Below, one piece after another: positions 1 to 5,170 of a stretch of 5,170 nucleotides of DNA (the first letter of the stretch is position 1; the number at the start of each line of letters is the position of its first letter). This DNA is from Syntrophomonas sp. (GTDB taxonomy: Bacteria > Bacillota > Syntrophomonadia > Syntrophomonadales > Syntrophomonadaceae): NCBI GenBank assembly GCA_003558625.1, contig PWPP01000078.1, positions 1 to 5,170 of the forward strand, in the 5' to 3' direction. Made by a program: the position numbers and the translations under genes. The notes below the pieces were generated by a model, which was not told the origin of the DNA, ran no database searches, and saw only the letters and a program-made list of their open reading frames with translations.

Positions 1-1193
1 ATACTGCCGGTGTAGATCCCCCGTTTTACCGGCTCCAGGGCAGCAATGATTTCCATGGCTTTTATTTTTGGGGCTCCGGTGATAGAGCCCCCGGGGAAGG
101 TGGCCCGCAGTATTTCCCCCCGGGTCTTGCCCGGGGCCATGGTTCCCCGCACCGTAGCATCCAGGTGAAACAGGGTGGCATAGGGGGTAAGACGGAACAA
201 GTCCTCTACCTGCACCGAACCGGTGCGGCAGATTTTACCCAGGTCGTTGCGCTCCAGGTCCACGATCATGAGAAGCTCGGCCCGCTCTTTTTCGCTGTCT
301 ACAAGCTCCCGGGCCAGCCGCCGGTCTTCTTCCGGGCTGCTCCCCCGGGGCCGGGTCCCTTTAATGGGACGGGTTTCAATTTCCTGGTCCCGGATGCGGA
401 TAAAACGTTCCGGGGATATGGATAAAATATCATATTCATCGAAATGGAGAAAGGCTCCGAAACAGGCCGGGCTGATGGCGGCTAGGATTTCATAAAAGCC
501 AAAGCTGCTCCCGGTCACAGCTGCGGTGAAGCGCTGGCTCAGGTTCACCTGGTAAATCACTCCCCGGCGGATATATTCTTTGGCCTCTTTAACCGCCTCT
601 ATGTATGCCTCCCGGGTTACGCTGGCCTGAAAGGTCCCCACCCGGCATAAGGGCCGAGACCCGGGGTCTTTTTTGCCGGCAGCAGCCACAAGGGTTTTCA
701 TTTTTTTTTTGCCCGCGGTATCGGGAGTAAATAAATAGGTTGCGCCCTGCATCTGGTCCCGGATGAGACCGGTATCATAAAATCCCCAGTACTGGTCATA
801 AACCCCGGGATCCTCCCCGGCACCGGAACCGCCGGGAATGTTTTCTATCTGCTCCTTCAAGTCATAACCCAGGTAACCGACCCAGCCTCCGCAGAAAGGG
901 AGGGGGGAAGGGGAAGGGATGCCGGGGGCAACCTGCATTTTATCCACTGTTTCCAGGGCGGTGAGGGGGTCTCCCTGCCAGGCCTGCCAGGGACCATCCC
1001 CTTCCCGGTATTCTATGGTGGTTCCCCGGCTGCGGAGCAGAGCCCGGGGGCCCATCCCCAGGATCGAATACCGGCCCAGACAGGGGTCAAACAAACTGCT
1101 GTCCAATAGGAAGTAAGGTTCCTGCTCTGCTCCCGCCACCTGCCGGTAAATCCGTCTCAGGCAGGCGGCATCTTTTAGTTCTTCTATGATCAT
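1..1193 (-). CDS. pabB: Aminodeoxychorismate synthase component I, 3' end outside window
   Basis: The protein aminates chorismate to 4-amino-4-deoxychorismate, the first step of p-aminobenzoate and folate synthesis, using ammonia from the glutaminase PabA. I translated 397 codons; the family is usually about 450-470 residues, so some 60-70 C-terminal residues are missing. The N-terminal part has YFLLDS (27-32) and YSILGMGP (42-49). The chorismate-binding domain shows YQVNL (214-218), SPERF (260-264), PIKGT (276-280), FHLDATVRGT (from 342), DLERNDLG (312-319) and PGGSITGAPK (367-376). Lys278 in PIKGT is the catalytic lysine typical of PabB; anthranilate synthase TrpE has alanine there (PIAGT), which decides the naming. 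The ATG at 1191-1193 follows AAAGGAG with a 7-nt spacer. An A10 tract encodes Lys162-Lys164/Met165 and the frame is intact on both sides. A fusion to a PabC lyase domain beyond the window cannot be excluded. Confidence 0.93.
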   Translation of the reverse strand, partial: MIIEELKDAACLRRIYRQVAGAEQEPYFLLDSSLFDPCLGRYSILGMGPRALLRSRGTTIEYREGDGPWQAWQGDPLTALETVDKMQVAPGIPSPSPLPFCGGWVGYLGYDLKEQIENIPGGSGAGEDPGVYDQYWGFYDTGLIRDQMQGATYLFTPDTAGKKKMKTLVAAAGKKDPGSRPLCRVGTFQASVTREAYIEAVKEAKEYIRRGVIYQVNLSQRFTAAVTGSSFGFYEILAAISPACFGAFLHFDEYDILSISPERFIRIRDQEIETRPIKGTRPRGSSPEEDRRLARELVDSEKERAELLMIVDLERNDLGKICRTGSVQVEDLFRLTPYATLFHLDATVRGTMAPGKTRGEILRATFPGGSITGAPKIKAMEIIAALEPVKRGIYTGS

Positions 1194-1225
1194 GACTGCT
1201 CTCCTTTTCCCGGCCGGCTCTGTTC

Positions 1226-1258
1226 AAAATAAAAAACCAGCACATAAAATGTGCTGGT
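1226..1258 (-). terminator. Intrinsic terminator between tupC and pabB
   Basis: On the minus strand a perfect 10-bp stem (ACCAGCACAT pairing with ATGTGCTGGT, 3-nt TTT loop) is followed directly by TTTTTT-A-TTTT. It lies 95 bp after the tupC stop and would end the tup transcript. It also ends only about 18 nt before the pabB Shine-Dalgarno, so any pabB transcript starting further upstream must pass through it. It could therefore act as an attenuator as well as an operon terminator. Confidence 0.88.
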
Positions 1259-1351
1259 CCGCATCCCAGCTTATCGCGTCTCACCGGGGGGTACTATATG
1301 GCCATAATGATCCCTGTCTCCATTAAAATATCGATCCTGCTATTGCAACTG

Positions 1352-1360
1352 ATTATATCA
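1352..1360 (-). promoter_or_regulatory. Candidate extended -10 promoter for pabB
   Basis: The minus strand reads TG-A-TATAAT, a perfect extended -10 (TGNTATAAT), overlapping the last codons and stop of tupC. No good -35 hexamer is visible 16-18 nt upstream, which is acceptable for an extended -10 promoter. A start near 1345 would give a leader of about 150 nt before pabB, containing the 1226-1258 hairpin. The match falls in an AT-rich gene end, so chance is a real alternative. Confidence 0.4.
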
Positions 1361-2093
1361 TAGTAGGTACCAACTGGCCACTCAAAAACGCTCTGGTTCT
1401 TGCATCACGGGCCTCTTCAAACAAAGCGGGGCCACCCTCTTCAATAATTTTTCCATCCCACATCATTATAAGCTTATCTGACAGGCGCCGGGCCTGAAAT
1501 AAATTATGCGTTACCATAATGATGGTGGTCTTAAAGGTTGTATTTATTTCTTTTATGTGTTTTTCAATTTCTATAATGCTTTTATTATCTATGTTGGTCG
1601 TCGGTTCATCTAAAAATAATACCCGGGGTTTGACGGTTAAAGCCCGGGCTATCGCTATTTTTTGACGTTCCCCTCCCGAAAGACTGTGGGCATCGGCCTG
1701 CTTAAATTCTGACATGCCAACTATTTCCAGGACTTCATCAACTTTTTGGTTAATACACGTACCTGAATTTCCCCGCACCTTTAAACCATAGGCCAGATTA
1801 TAATATACGCTTCCTAAAAACATATAGGAACTCTGGGTAACCATGGCCATTTGCCTTCTTAATCTTAGCAGCTGACTTTTTTCCCAGGTTATTTTCTCTC
1901 CCAGAACATTAATCTTGCCCCCATCATTCACTAACAGCAGGCCCATGATGCGCAGAAGAGTGGTTTTACCGGATCCATTTGGGCCCAGAATGGTATAGCA
2001 ATAGTTATGATGCACTTCCAGATGCCTCACGTTTAATACTTCTCTTGAACCATAAACTTTATTTACATCAGACAATGTGAATGCTGCTGTCAT
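1353..2093 (-). CDS. tupC: Tungstate ABC transporter ATP-binding protein TupC
   Basis: This cytoplasmic ATPase subunit powers tungstate import through TupB. The 246-residue protein has all the ABC landmarks: Walker A GPNGSGKT (37-44), Q-loop Gln87, signature LSGGE (138-142), Walker B VLFLDEP (158-164, catalytic Glu163), a D-loop TTNID (165-169) where SALD is common, and switch His196. It stops soon after the H-loop region, with no room for the C-terminal TOBE/molybdate-binding domain of ModC (about 350 residues); a short form is usual for TupC. The start codon lies inside tupB: the two genes overlap by 26 bp, consistent with translational coupling. AGAGG lies about 10 nt before the ATG. The name rests mainly on the adjacent TupA-type binding protein, since the ATPase alone could not be told from other oxyanion transporters. 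Confidence 0.9.
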   Translation of the reverse strand: MTAAFTLSDVNKVYGSREVLNVRHLEVHHNYCYTILGPNGSGKTTLLRIMGLLLVNDGGKINVLGEKITWEKSQLLRLRRQMAMVTQSSYMFLGSVYYNLAYGLKVRGNSGTCINQKVDEVLEIVGMSEFKQADAHSLSGGERQKIAIARALTVKPRVLFLDEPTTNIDNKSIIEIEKHIKEINTTFKTTIIMVTHNLFQARRLSDKLIMMWDGKIIEEGGPALFEEARDARTRAFLSGQLVPTMI

Positions 2094-2787
2094 CTTTAAA
2101 GGACCTCTTTTCTAACGCTATGATGAAAAAGGTAATCAAAAAGGAAATCGAGAGCAAAATAATGCCTATGGCAATAGCGGTGCTGTCATTGCCCATTCTG
2201 GTTTCCAGCACGATAGACGTGGTCATAACCCGGGTCTTGCCCTTGATATTCCCCCCTACCATCATCACTGCCCCCACTTCTGCCATGACCCTGCCCAAAG
2301 CCGTAGTAATTGCCGCTATGATTCCCAGGCGGGATTCGCGAATAATGGCCCACACCGCCTGGCGGCGGGTGGCTCCCAGAGTCACTGCCGTATCATAGAC
2401 CTCCTGGCGCTGGGTCATCACCGCCCGGGCACTTAATCCGGCCACGATGGGTAGGGCCAGTAAAAACTGGGCAATAATCATTGCGGTAGGGGTAAAAAGC
2501 AGTTGATATTCCCCCAGGGGTCCCCGACTGCTTAAAAACAGGTAAACCAGCAGCCCGGCCAGGACCGGGGGTAAACCCATAAAGGTATAAATAATATTTA
2601 AAATCATTTTTTTGCCGGGGATTTTTTTCAGGGCCAAGGCTGCCCCCACCGGGATTCCCAGGAAGGCAGCAATAAACAAGGCCGTGAGGGAAACTTGCAG
2701 CGAAAGCACGGTGATTGACACCAGCTCCTGGTCTAAGGATAATATTAAGAAAAATCCTTCCTTTACCCCTTGCCAAATTACATCCAT
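2068..2787 (-). CDS. tupB: Tungstate ABC transporter permease TupB
   Basis: This is the membrane-spanning subunit of the tungstate importer. The 239-residue protein has about five or six hydrophobic segments (roughly 22-47, 62-84, 98-118, 154-177 and 202-226). The cytoplasmic EAA loop that docks on the ATPase lies at about 129-150 (EVYDTAVTLGATRRQAVWAI), with the conserved Gly138. It belongs to the binding-protein-dependent transport inner-membrane family, and its length suits TupB. The ATG is preceded by AAAGGA with a 9-nt spacer. It begins 46 bp after tupA ends and overlaps the start of tupC by 26 bp, so the three genes read as one operon. A molybdate (ModB) or sulfate permease would look similar; the tungstate assignment comes from tupA and the upstream leader RNA. 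Confidence 0.9.
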   Translation of the reverse strand: MDVIWQGVKEGFFLILSLDQELVSITVLSLQVSLTALFIAAFLGIPVGAALALKKIPGKKMILNIIYTFMGLPPVLAGLLVYLFLSSRGPLGEYQLLFTPTAMIIAQFLLALPIVAGLSARAVMTQRQEVYDTAVTLGATRRQAVWAIIRESRLGIIAAITTALGRVMAEVGAVMMVGGNIKGKTRVMTTSIVLETRMGNDSTAIAIGIILLSISFLITFFIIALEKRSFKDDSSIHIV

Positions 2788-2833
2788 CGTTAATTTCCTT
2801 TATTGTGTCTACACATTTTATTTCTCCGGGGCT

Positions 2834-3670
2834 TTATTCAGCATTAGGAACAAACAGGGCTTGTCCCAGTTCGTCTACTCCATACACTTCAATCATTTTC
2901 TGGGCTTTATCATACACCAGCCACTCAATAAAGGCCACAGCTCCATCGTAGTTCACATGGTCATATTTGTCCGGATTCACCGCAATCACTCCATAGGGAT
3001 TAAAAAGCCGCTCGTCTCCTTCCGCGGCCGGCTCTAAGGTGTAATTATCCCGGTTAAATAAATAGGTAGCCCGGTCAATAAGGGTATACGCTACCATTTC
3101 ATCGGCCATTCTGAAGGTTTCCCCCATGCCCTGACCTACTTCCCGGTACCATTCTCCCTGGGGTTCTATGCCGACTTCATTCCACAAATTTTGCTCCATG
3201 ATATGGGTTCCGCTATTATCCCCCCGGGAAACAAACACCGACTCGGTTTGGGCGATTTTTTGCAGGGCTGTTATCACATTGGTCTCCCCTTTTATGCCTG
3301 CGGGATCATTTGCGGGGCCAATGATTAAGAAATCATTGTACATCACATCTTTGCGGTCTACACCATGGCCGCCAGCCACAAAGGCATCTTCTGCAGCCCG
3401 GGCATGCACCAGAATCACGTCGACATCTCCGTTTTCTCCCAGAACGATAGCCTGTCCGGTACCTACGGCAATAACATCCACTTCAAAACCCGTATCCGCG
3501 GTGAATTCGGGGAGCAGAACATCTAACAGACCCGAGTCTTCGGTGCTGGTGGTGGTCGCCAGTTTGAGCAGGGTGTTTTGCTCATCTTGATCTGCGGCCT
3601 GCCCGCAGGCCGTTAAAAGGAACAGGGACATGACCAATGCAACTAACCAGATAAATCTATTCTTTTTCAT
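2834..3670 (-). CDS. tupA: Tungstate-binding lipoprotein TupA
   Basis: This extracytoplasmic receptor of the importer should bind tungstate and deliver it to TupB. The 278-residue protein starts with a lipoprotein signal: KK-N-R, a hydrophobic stretch (6-19) and lipobox LTAC with Cys22 as the predicted lipidated residue, so it would be anchored on the outer face of the membrane. TupA-family landmarks follow: TTTSTEDSGLL (39-49), the TTTS segment of the ligand site; AVGTGQA (68-74); VMYNDF (109-114); and SRGDNSGTH (148-156), whose Arg149 is a likely oxyanion ligand given that an arginine is reported as critical in characterised TupA proteins. RLFNPYGVIAVNP (221-233) is also typical. These motifs separate TupA from ModA and WtpA. 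The ATG follows AAGAAGGGA closely. It is the first gene of tupABC, behind a riboswitch-like leader. Tungstate preference over molybdate is inferred from the family. Confidence 0.93.
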   Translation of the reverse strand: MKKNRFIWLVALVMSLFLLTACGQAADQDEQNTLLKLATTTSTEDSGLLDVLLPEFTADTGFEVDVIAVGTGQAIVLGENGDVDVILVHARAAEDAFVAGGHGVDRKDVMYNDFLIIGPANDPAGIKGETNVITALQKIAQTESVFVSRGDNSGTHIMEQNLWNEVGIEPQGEWYREVGQGMGETFRMADEMVAYTLIDRATYLFNRDNYTLEPAAEGDERLFNPYGVIAVNPDKYDHVNYDGAVAFIEWLVYDKAQKMIEVYGVDELGQALFVPNAE

Positions 3671-3762
3671 TTGATCCCTTCTTTCTTAAAATATCATTTC
3701 TAATAGAAAACAATAGGCAATTTACATGCCTGCCTGGTTTTTCTTCCGTATTCCCGGCCATG

Positions 3763-3802
3763 AAAAAAGATCTTCCACAGCGCAAACAATAAGAAGACCC
3801 TT
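3763..3802 (-). terminator. Intrinsic terminator in the tupA leader (expression platform)
   Basis: On the minus strand a 10-bp stem (3793-3802 pairing with 3766-3775, three of the pairs G-U) closes a 17-nt loop, and the U-run continues to 3763. It starts about 9 nt after the aptamer-like element and ends about 93 nt before tupA, so it can only act on the tup leader transcript. This is the layout of a transcription-terminating riboswitch. The large loop and G-U pairs make it moderate rather than strong, as expected for a conditional terminator. Confidence 0.72.
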
Positions 3803-3810
3803 ACACCTTC

Positions 3811-3919
3811 ATAGGCATTCTCTCCTTTCCACAATGGGAGGCAAGATCGTTTCCCATCTTACCCTATCGGTTCATATTCCCTGGCTTGGAAGCGGTAGCA
3901 ATATGAACTCGGAGACTGT
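3811..3919 (-). promoter_or_regulatory. Moco-RNA-motif-like riboswitch, probable tungsten-cofactor (P3-less) form
   Basis: This leader RNA appears to sense molybdenum or tungsten cofactor and to control the tup operon. Read on the minus strand: a short P1 (UCUCC 3911-3915 with GGAGA 3821-3825); a perfect 9-bp helix GUUCAUAUU/AAUAUGAAC (3900-3908 with 3870-3878) around a 21-nt loop; then AGGGUAAGAU, a GAAA tetraloop and AUCUUGCCUCCC, forming an 8-bp hairpin (3840-3863); then GGAAAGG (3824-3830) and AAUGCCUAU. The AGGG-hairpin-CCUCCC block with a GAAA loop, followed a few bases later by GGAAAGG, matches the E. coli moaA leader as I remember it (AGGGCGAAG, CUUCGCCUCCC, GGAAAGGUG). The extra P3 arm of that RNA seems absent; this subtype has been proposed to sense tungsten cofactor. 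Position just before tupABC agrees. The helices and the context are seen or solid; family membership is recalled, not searched. Confidence 0.78.
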
Positions 3920-3939
3920 ATGTAGTTTTCGTTTTGTCT

Positions 3940-3969
3940 ATCTTAATATAACTACGGGTTTTTTGACAA
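3940..3969 (-). promoter_or_regulatory. Candidate promoter for the tupABC leader
   Basis: The minus strand has TTGTCA (3964-3969, five of six matches to the -35 consensus), an 18-nt spacer and TAAGAT (3940-3945, four of six to the -10 consensus). A start near 3933 would lie just upstream of the aptamer's 5' edge, which is where a promoter is needed. The -10 is imperfect and the surrounding DNA is AT-rich. Confidence 0.45.
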
Positions 3970-4040
3970 GGGGATTTTTATATTCCCGCCCGAAAAATGC
4001 AATCAGGGCATAAATTCTCTTCTTCTCTCCCTCCCCCTGG

Positions 4041-4069
4041 TTGTAGTGCCCTTTCATTTTATATATAAT
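4041..4069 (+). promoter_or_regulatory. Promoter of the alpha/beta hydrolase gene
   Basis: TTGTAG (4041-4046), a 17-nt spacer and a perfect TATAAT (4064-4069) form a sigma-A-type promoter. Transcription would start near 4076, leaving about 44 nt of leader with AAAGGAG (4105-4111) eight bases before the ATG. The -35 matches only three of six bases. The -10 sits inside a perfect inverted repeat, which suggests a repressor could block it. Confidence 0.6.
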
Positions 4070-4080
4070 GTGTTATATAT
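4061..4080 (+). repeat. Perfect inverted repeat over the hydrolase -10 box, possible operator
   Basis: ATATATAA and TTATATAT are exact reverse complements separated by TGTG, giving 8-bp half-sites centred between the -10 box and the expected transcription start. That placement suits a dimeric repressor binding site. No regulator gene is in the window to pair with it, and AT-rich promoters form such repeats by chance fairly often. Confidence 0.4.
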
Positions 4081-4119
4081 GGAAAAATCTTATAGGTCGT
4101 CGCGAAAGGAGCTGACCCC

Positions 4120-4884
4120 ATGTCTAACCTCCATGTTGCCAATTGGAACGTGTATTATGAAGAGACCATCCCTCCCTCCCCCCAGGCCAGCATCCTGTTT
4201 ATCCACGGTAGTGGCGGATCCCTCAATGTCTGGAAGCCTCTCATGTCCCAGCTGGAAAACCAATACCATATGATCGCTTTGGACCTGCCCGGCCATGGCC
4301 AATCTCCCGGCCCCCCTACCCGCAATATCGACCATTCTTCCCGTTTGGTGCAAAAGTTTGCCGAGAAAATGGATCTGCCCCGCCCTATGTTTTTGGCCGG
4401 CCATTCTATGGGGGCTGCCATTGTCCTTACCTGTGCCCTGAATTTTGATGCCTTTTTTGACGGTTTGATTCTTATGGGTAGTGGAGCCAGAATGAAGGTC
4501 ATGCCGGAAGTGCTGGAGGCAATGAGCCGGGGTGATAAAAATCCAGACTTTATCCGGGTGGCCTTTGCCAAAGAGACTCCCTCCGAAATCGTGGAAAAAG
4601 AAGTGGAGCAGTTTATCAGCAATCATGCCACGGTTTTGTTTAATGATCTCAATACCTGCAACCAGTTTGATGTTTCCGAAATCCTCTACCGGATTGAGCC
4701 GCCGGTTCACCTGATCGTAGGCCGGGAAGATAAGCTGACCCCGGTGAAATATTCCGAGTTTCTCAATAATAACCTGCTGGTCTCCAGTCTGAAAATCGTG
4801 GAAGGGGCCGGCCATTTTACCATGTTGGAAAAACCGGATGAGGTCAGTGCTTCTATTACGGAGTTTATTCAGGAACACAGTTGA
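4120..4884 (+). CDS. Alpha/beta-hydrolase fold protein
   Basis: A cytoplasmic hydrolase or esterase of the alpha/beta-hydrolase superfamily with an unknown substrate. The 254-residue protein has the complete set of active-site features: HGSGG (29-33) for the oxyanion hole, DLPGHGQS (55-62), nucleophile elbow GHSMG (94-98) with Ser96, the acid Asp204 in GREDKLTP (201-208), and the catalytic His232 in GAGHFTMLEKPDE (229-241). A cap region lies between about 122 and 190. There is no signal peptide or membrane segment. The start is fixed by AAAGGAG eight bases upstream. The length is typical of the MhpC/BioH-like group, but nothing in the sequence selects a substrate; carboxylesterase, lipase-like or lactonase activities are all possible. 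It is transcribed divergently from tupABC, with its own promoter, and ends 11 nt before the next start codon, so it may be the first gene of an operon. Confidence 0.92.
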   Translation: MSNLHVANWNVYYEETIPPSPQASILFIHGSGGSLNVWKPLMSQLENQYHMIALDLPGHGQSPGPPTRNIDHSSRLVQKFAEKMDLPRPMFLAGHSMGAAIVLTCALNFDAFFDGLILMGSGARMKVMPEVLEAMSRGDKNPDFIRVAFAKETPSEIVEKEVEQFISNHATVLFNDLNTCNQFDVSEILYRIEPPVHLIVGREDKLTPVKYSEFLNNNLLVSSLKIVEGAGHFTMLEKPDEVSASITEFIQEHS

Positions 4885-4895
4885 TAAGGGGGTAT

Positions 4896-5170
4896 ATGCA
4901 GAAAAAAAAGTGGACTTAAAGCCTCAGATCCATGTTTGCCGAAAACCCGGCACCGGAGAACCGTGCCGGGTAGATGTGCCAATTTTTTTCAGCCGGGGTG
5001 CTATTTCCCATGTTTTAACGGGTTTTTCCATCTCTGCATTTCTTTATGGCGGTCTTGGACGCACCAGGGCTGTCAGGGCCTACACCACGATAAAACGGTC
5101 CGGTTTTCTTTTGGGGGCTTTGGGGGTAACCGCCGGATATCCCATGGTAATGGCTGCAACAAATTTTCCG
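4896..5170 (+). CDS. Unidentified gene, 5' part, with an apparent frame change at an A8 tract
   Basis: I do not recognise this protein. The ATG at 4896 is well placed: GGGGG lies three bases upstream and the hydrolase stop 11 nt before. In its own frame it gives only MQKKKWT and a TAA at 4917-4919. The -1 frame is open from 4910 to the window end (87 codons, starting VDLKPQIHV). It reads like protein, with IFFSRGAISHVLTGFSISAF and later SGFLLGALGVTAGYPMVM, glycine-rich and hydrophobic and possibly membrane-associated or buried. Adding one A to the A8 tract (or removing two) would fuse the ATG to this frame. Explanations are an indel in the sequence, a real frameshift mutation, programmed -1 frameshifting at A-AAA-AAG, or transcriptional slippage. 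In-frame GTG codons at 4910 and 4976 are alternative starts, but neither has a good ribosome binding site. Confidence 0.5.
4904..4910 (+). other. dnaX-type slippery heptamer A-AAA-AAG
   Basis: In the frame set by the ATG at 4896 the codons are CAG AAA AAA AAG TGG, so the heptamer A-AAA-AAG sits in the exact register needed for tandem -1 slippage. A -1 shift here enters the long downstream frame at GTG 4910, and the zero frame ends seven bases after the heptamer. The tract is also long enough (eight A) for RNA polymerase slippage. No stem lies at the usual 5-9 nt spacing; the nearest strong hairpin begins about 35 nt downstream. Confidence 0.4.
4946..4970 (+). repeat. GC-rich hairpin near the start of the last gene
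   Basis: CCCGGCAC (4946-4953) and GTGCCGGG (4963-4970) form a perfect 8-bp stem with a 9-nt loop, which can tighten by two further pairs. A T7 tract (4983-4989) lies 12 nt downstream, too far for a standard plus-strand terminator. On the minus strand the stem is followed directly by TTTT. It falls inside the open frame. It could be a weak terminator, a translation-control element, or a by-product of coding. Confidence 0.4.

Noticed and set aside
1..1193. Anthranilate synthase TrpE for the first gene
   Set aside because: The active site reads PIKGT with lysine, characteristic of PabB, where TrpE has PIAGT.
1087..1284. A 65-codon minus-strand frame running through the terminator into pabB
   Set aside because: It crosses the intrinsic terminator and overlaps the pabB start in another frame; there is no domain and pabB has a clear start.
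2393..2776. A 127-codon minus-strand frame inside tupB
   Set aside because: It is an out-of-frame reading of tupB, rich in Pro, Gly and Arg with no domain; the tupB frame has the EAA loop and membrane segments.
3168..3590. A 140-codon plus-strand frame opposite tupA
   Set aside because: It is antisense to conserved TupA motifs, Ser/Pro/Thr-rich, and lacks a plausible ribosome binding site.
1353..3670. Molybdate (ModABC) or WtpABC identity for the transporter
   Set aside because: The binding protein has TTTST-DSGLL, GTGQA, VMYNDF and SRGD-SGTH, which are TupA features, and the ATPase is too short for a ModC with a C-terminal molybdate-binding domain.
3715..3731. Small hairpin AGGCA/TGCCT upstream of tupA
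   Set aside because: Only five base pairs with a 7-nt loop and no clean T-run; probably incidental.
3976..4001. A second minus-strand promoter, TTGCAT with TATAAA
   Set aside because: The spacer is only 14 nt, and the TTGTCA/TAAGAT pair is better placed relative to the aptamer.
4090..4878. A 262-codon open frame on the minus strand opposite the hydrolase
   Set aside because: It mirrors the hydrolase almost exactly, its translation has no recognisable fold, and the plus strand shows a complete catalytic triad with a promoter and ribosome binding site.

Overview
The window looks like part of a Gram-positive, anaerobic Bacillota genome, probably a Clostridia/Desulfotomaculum-like lineage. The support is indirect: strong AGGAG-type ribosome binding sites on short leaders, a lipoprotein-type (LTAC) solute-binding protein, a dedicated tungstate importer, and a riboswitch-plus-terminator leader. 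No taxonomic marker gene is present, so the assignment is an inference.

Layout. Positions 1-1193 (minus) hold the first 397 codons of pabB, aminodeoxychorismate synthase component I; its 3' end lies outside the window. Positions 1194-1352 hold a strong minus-strand intrinsic terminator and a candidate promoter. Positions 1353-3670 (minus) hold a tungstate ABC transporter in the order tupA (binding lipoprotein), tupB (permease), tupC (ATPase). Positions 3671-4119 are a divergent intergenic region. Its minus strand carries a leader that closely resembles the Moco RNA motif, in the P3-less form proposed to sense tungsten cofactor, followed at once by an intrinsic terminator. Its plus strand carries a promoter with a perfect inverted repeat over the -10 box. 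Positions 4120-4884 (plus) encode an alpha/beta hydrolase. From 4896 to the window end, a plus-strand gene begins with a well-placed ATG, but its long downstream reading frame is reached only by a -1 shift at an A8 tract containing the heptamer A-AAA-AAG.

How it fits together. TupA captures tungstate outside the membrane, TupB carries it across and TupC powers the step; the metal would feed tungsten-pterin enzymes, none of which are in the window. The leader upstream of tupA suggests feedback: when tungsten cofactor is plentiful, the aptamer would favour the terminator and shut off uptake. pabB (folate precursor p-aminobenzoate) and the hydrolase have no evident tie to tungsten; they are probably neighbours with their own promoters.

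The most notable observations are the candidate tungsten-cofactor riboswitch directly upstream of a tungstate importer, the dnaX-like slippery sequence at the start of the last gene, and a terminator hairpin placed like an attenuator just before pabB.
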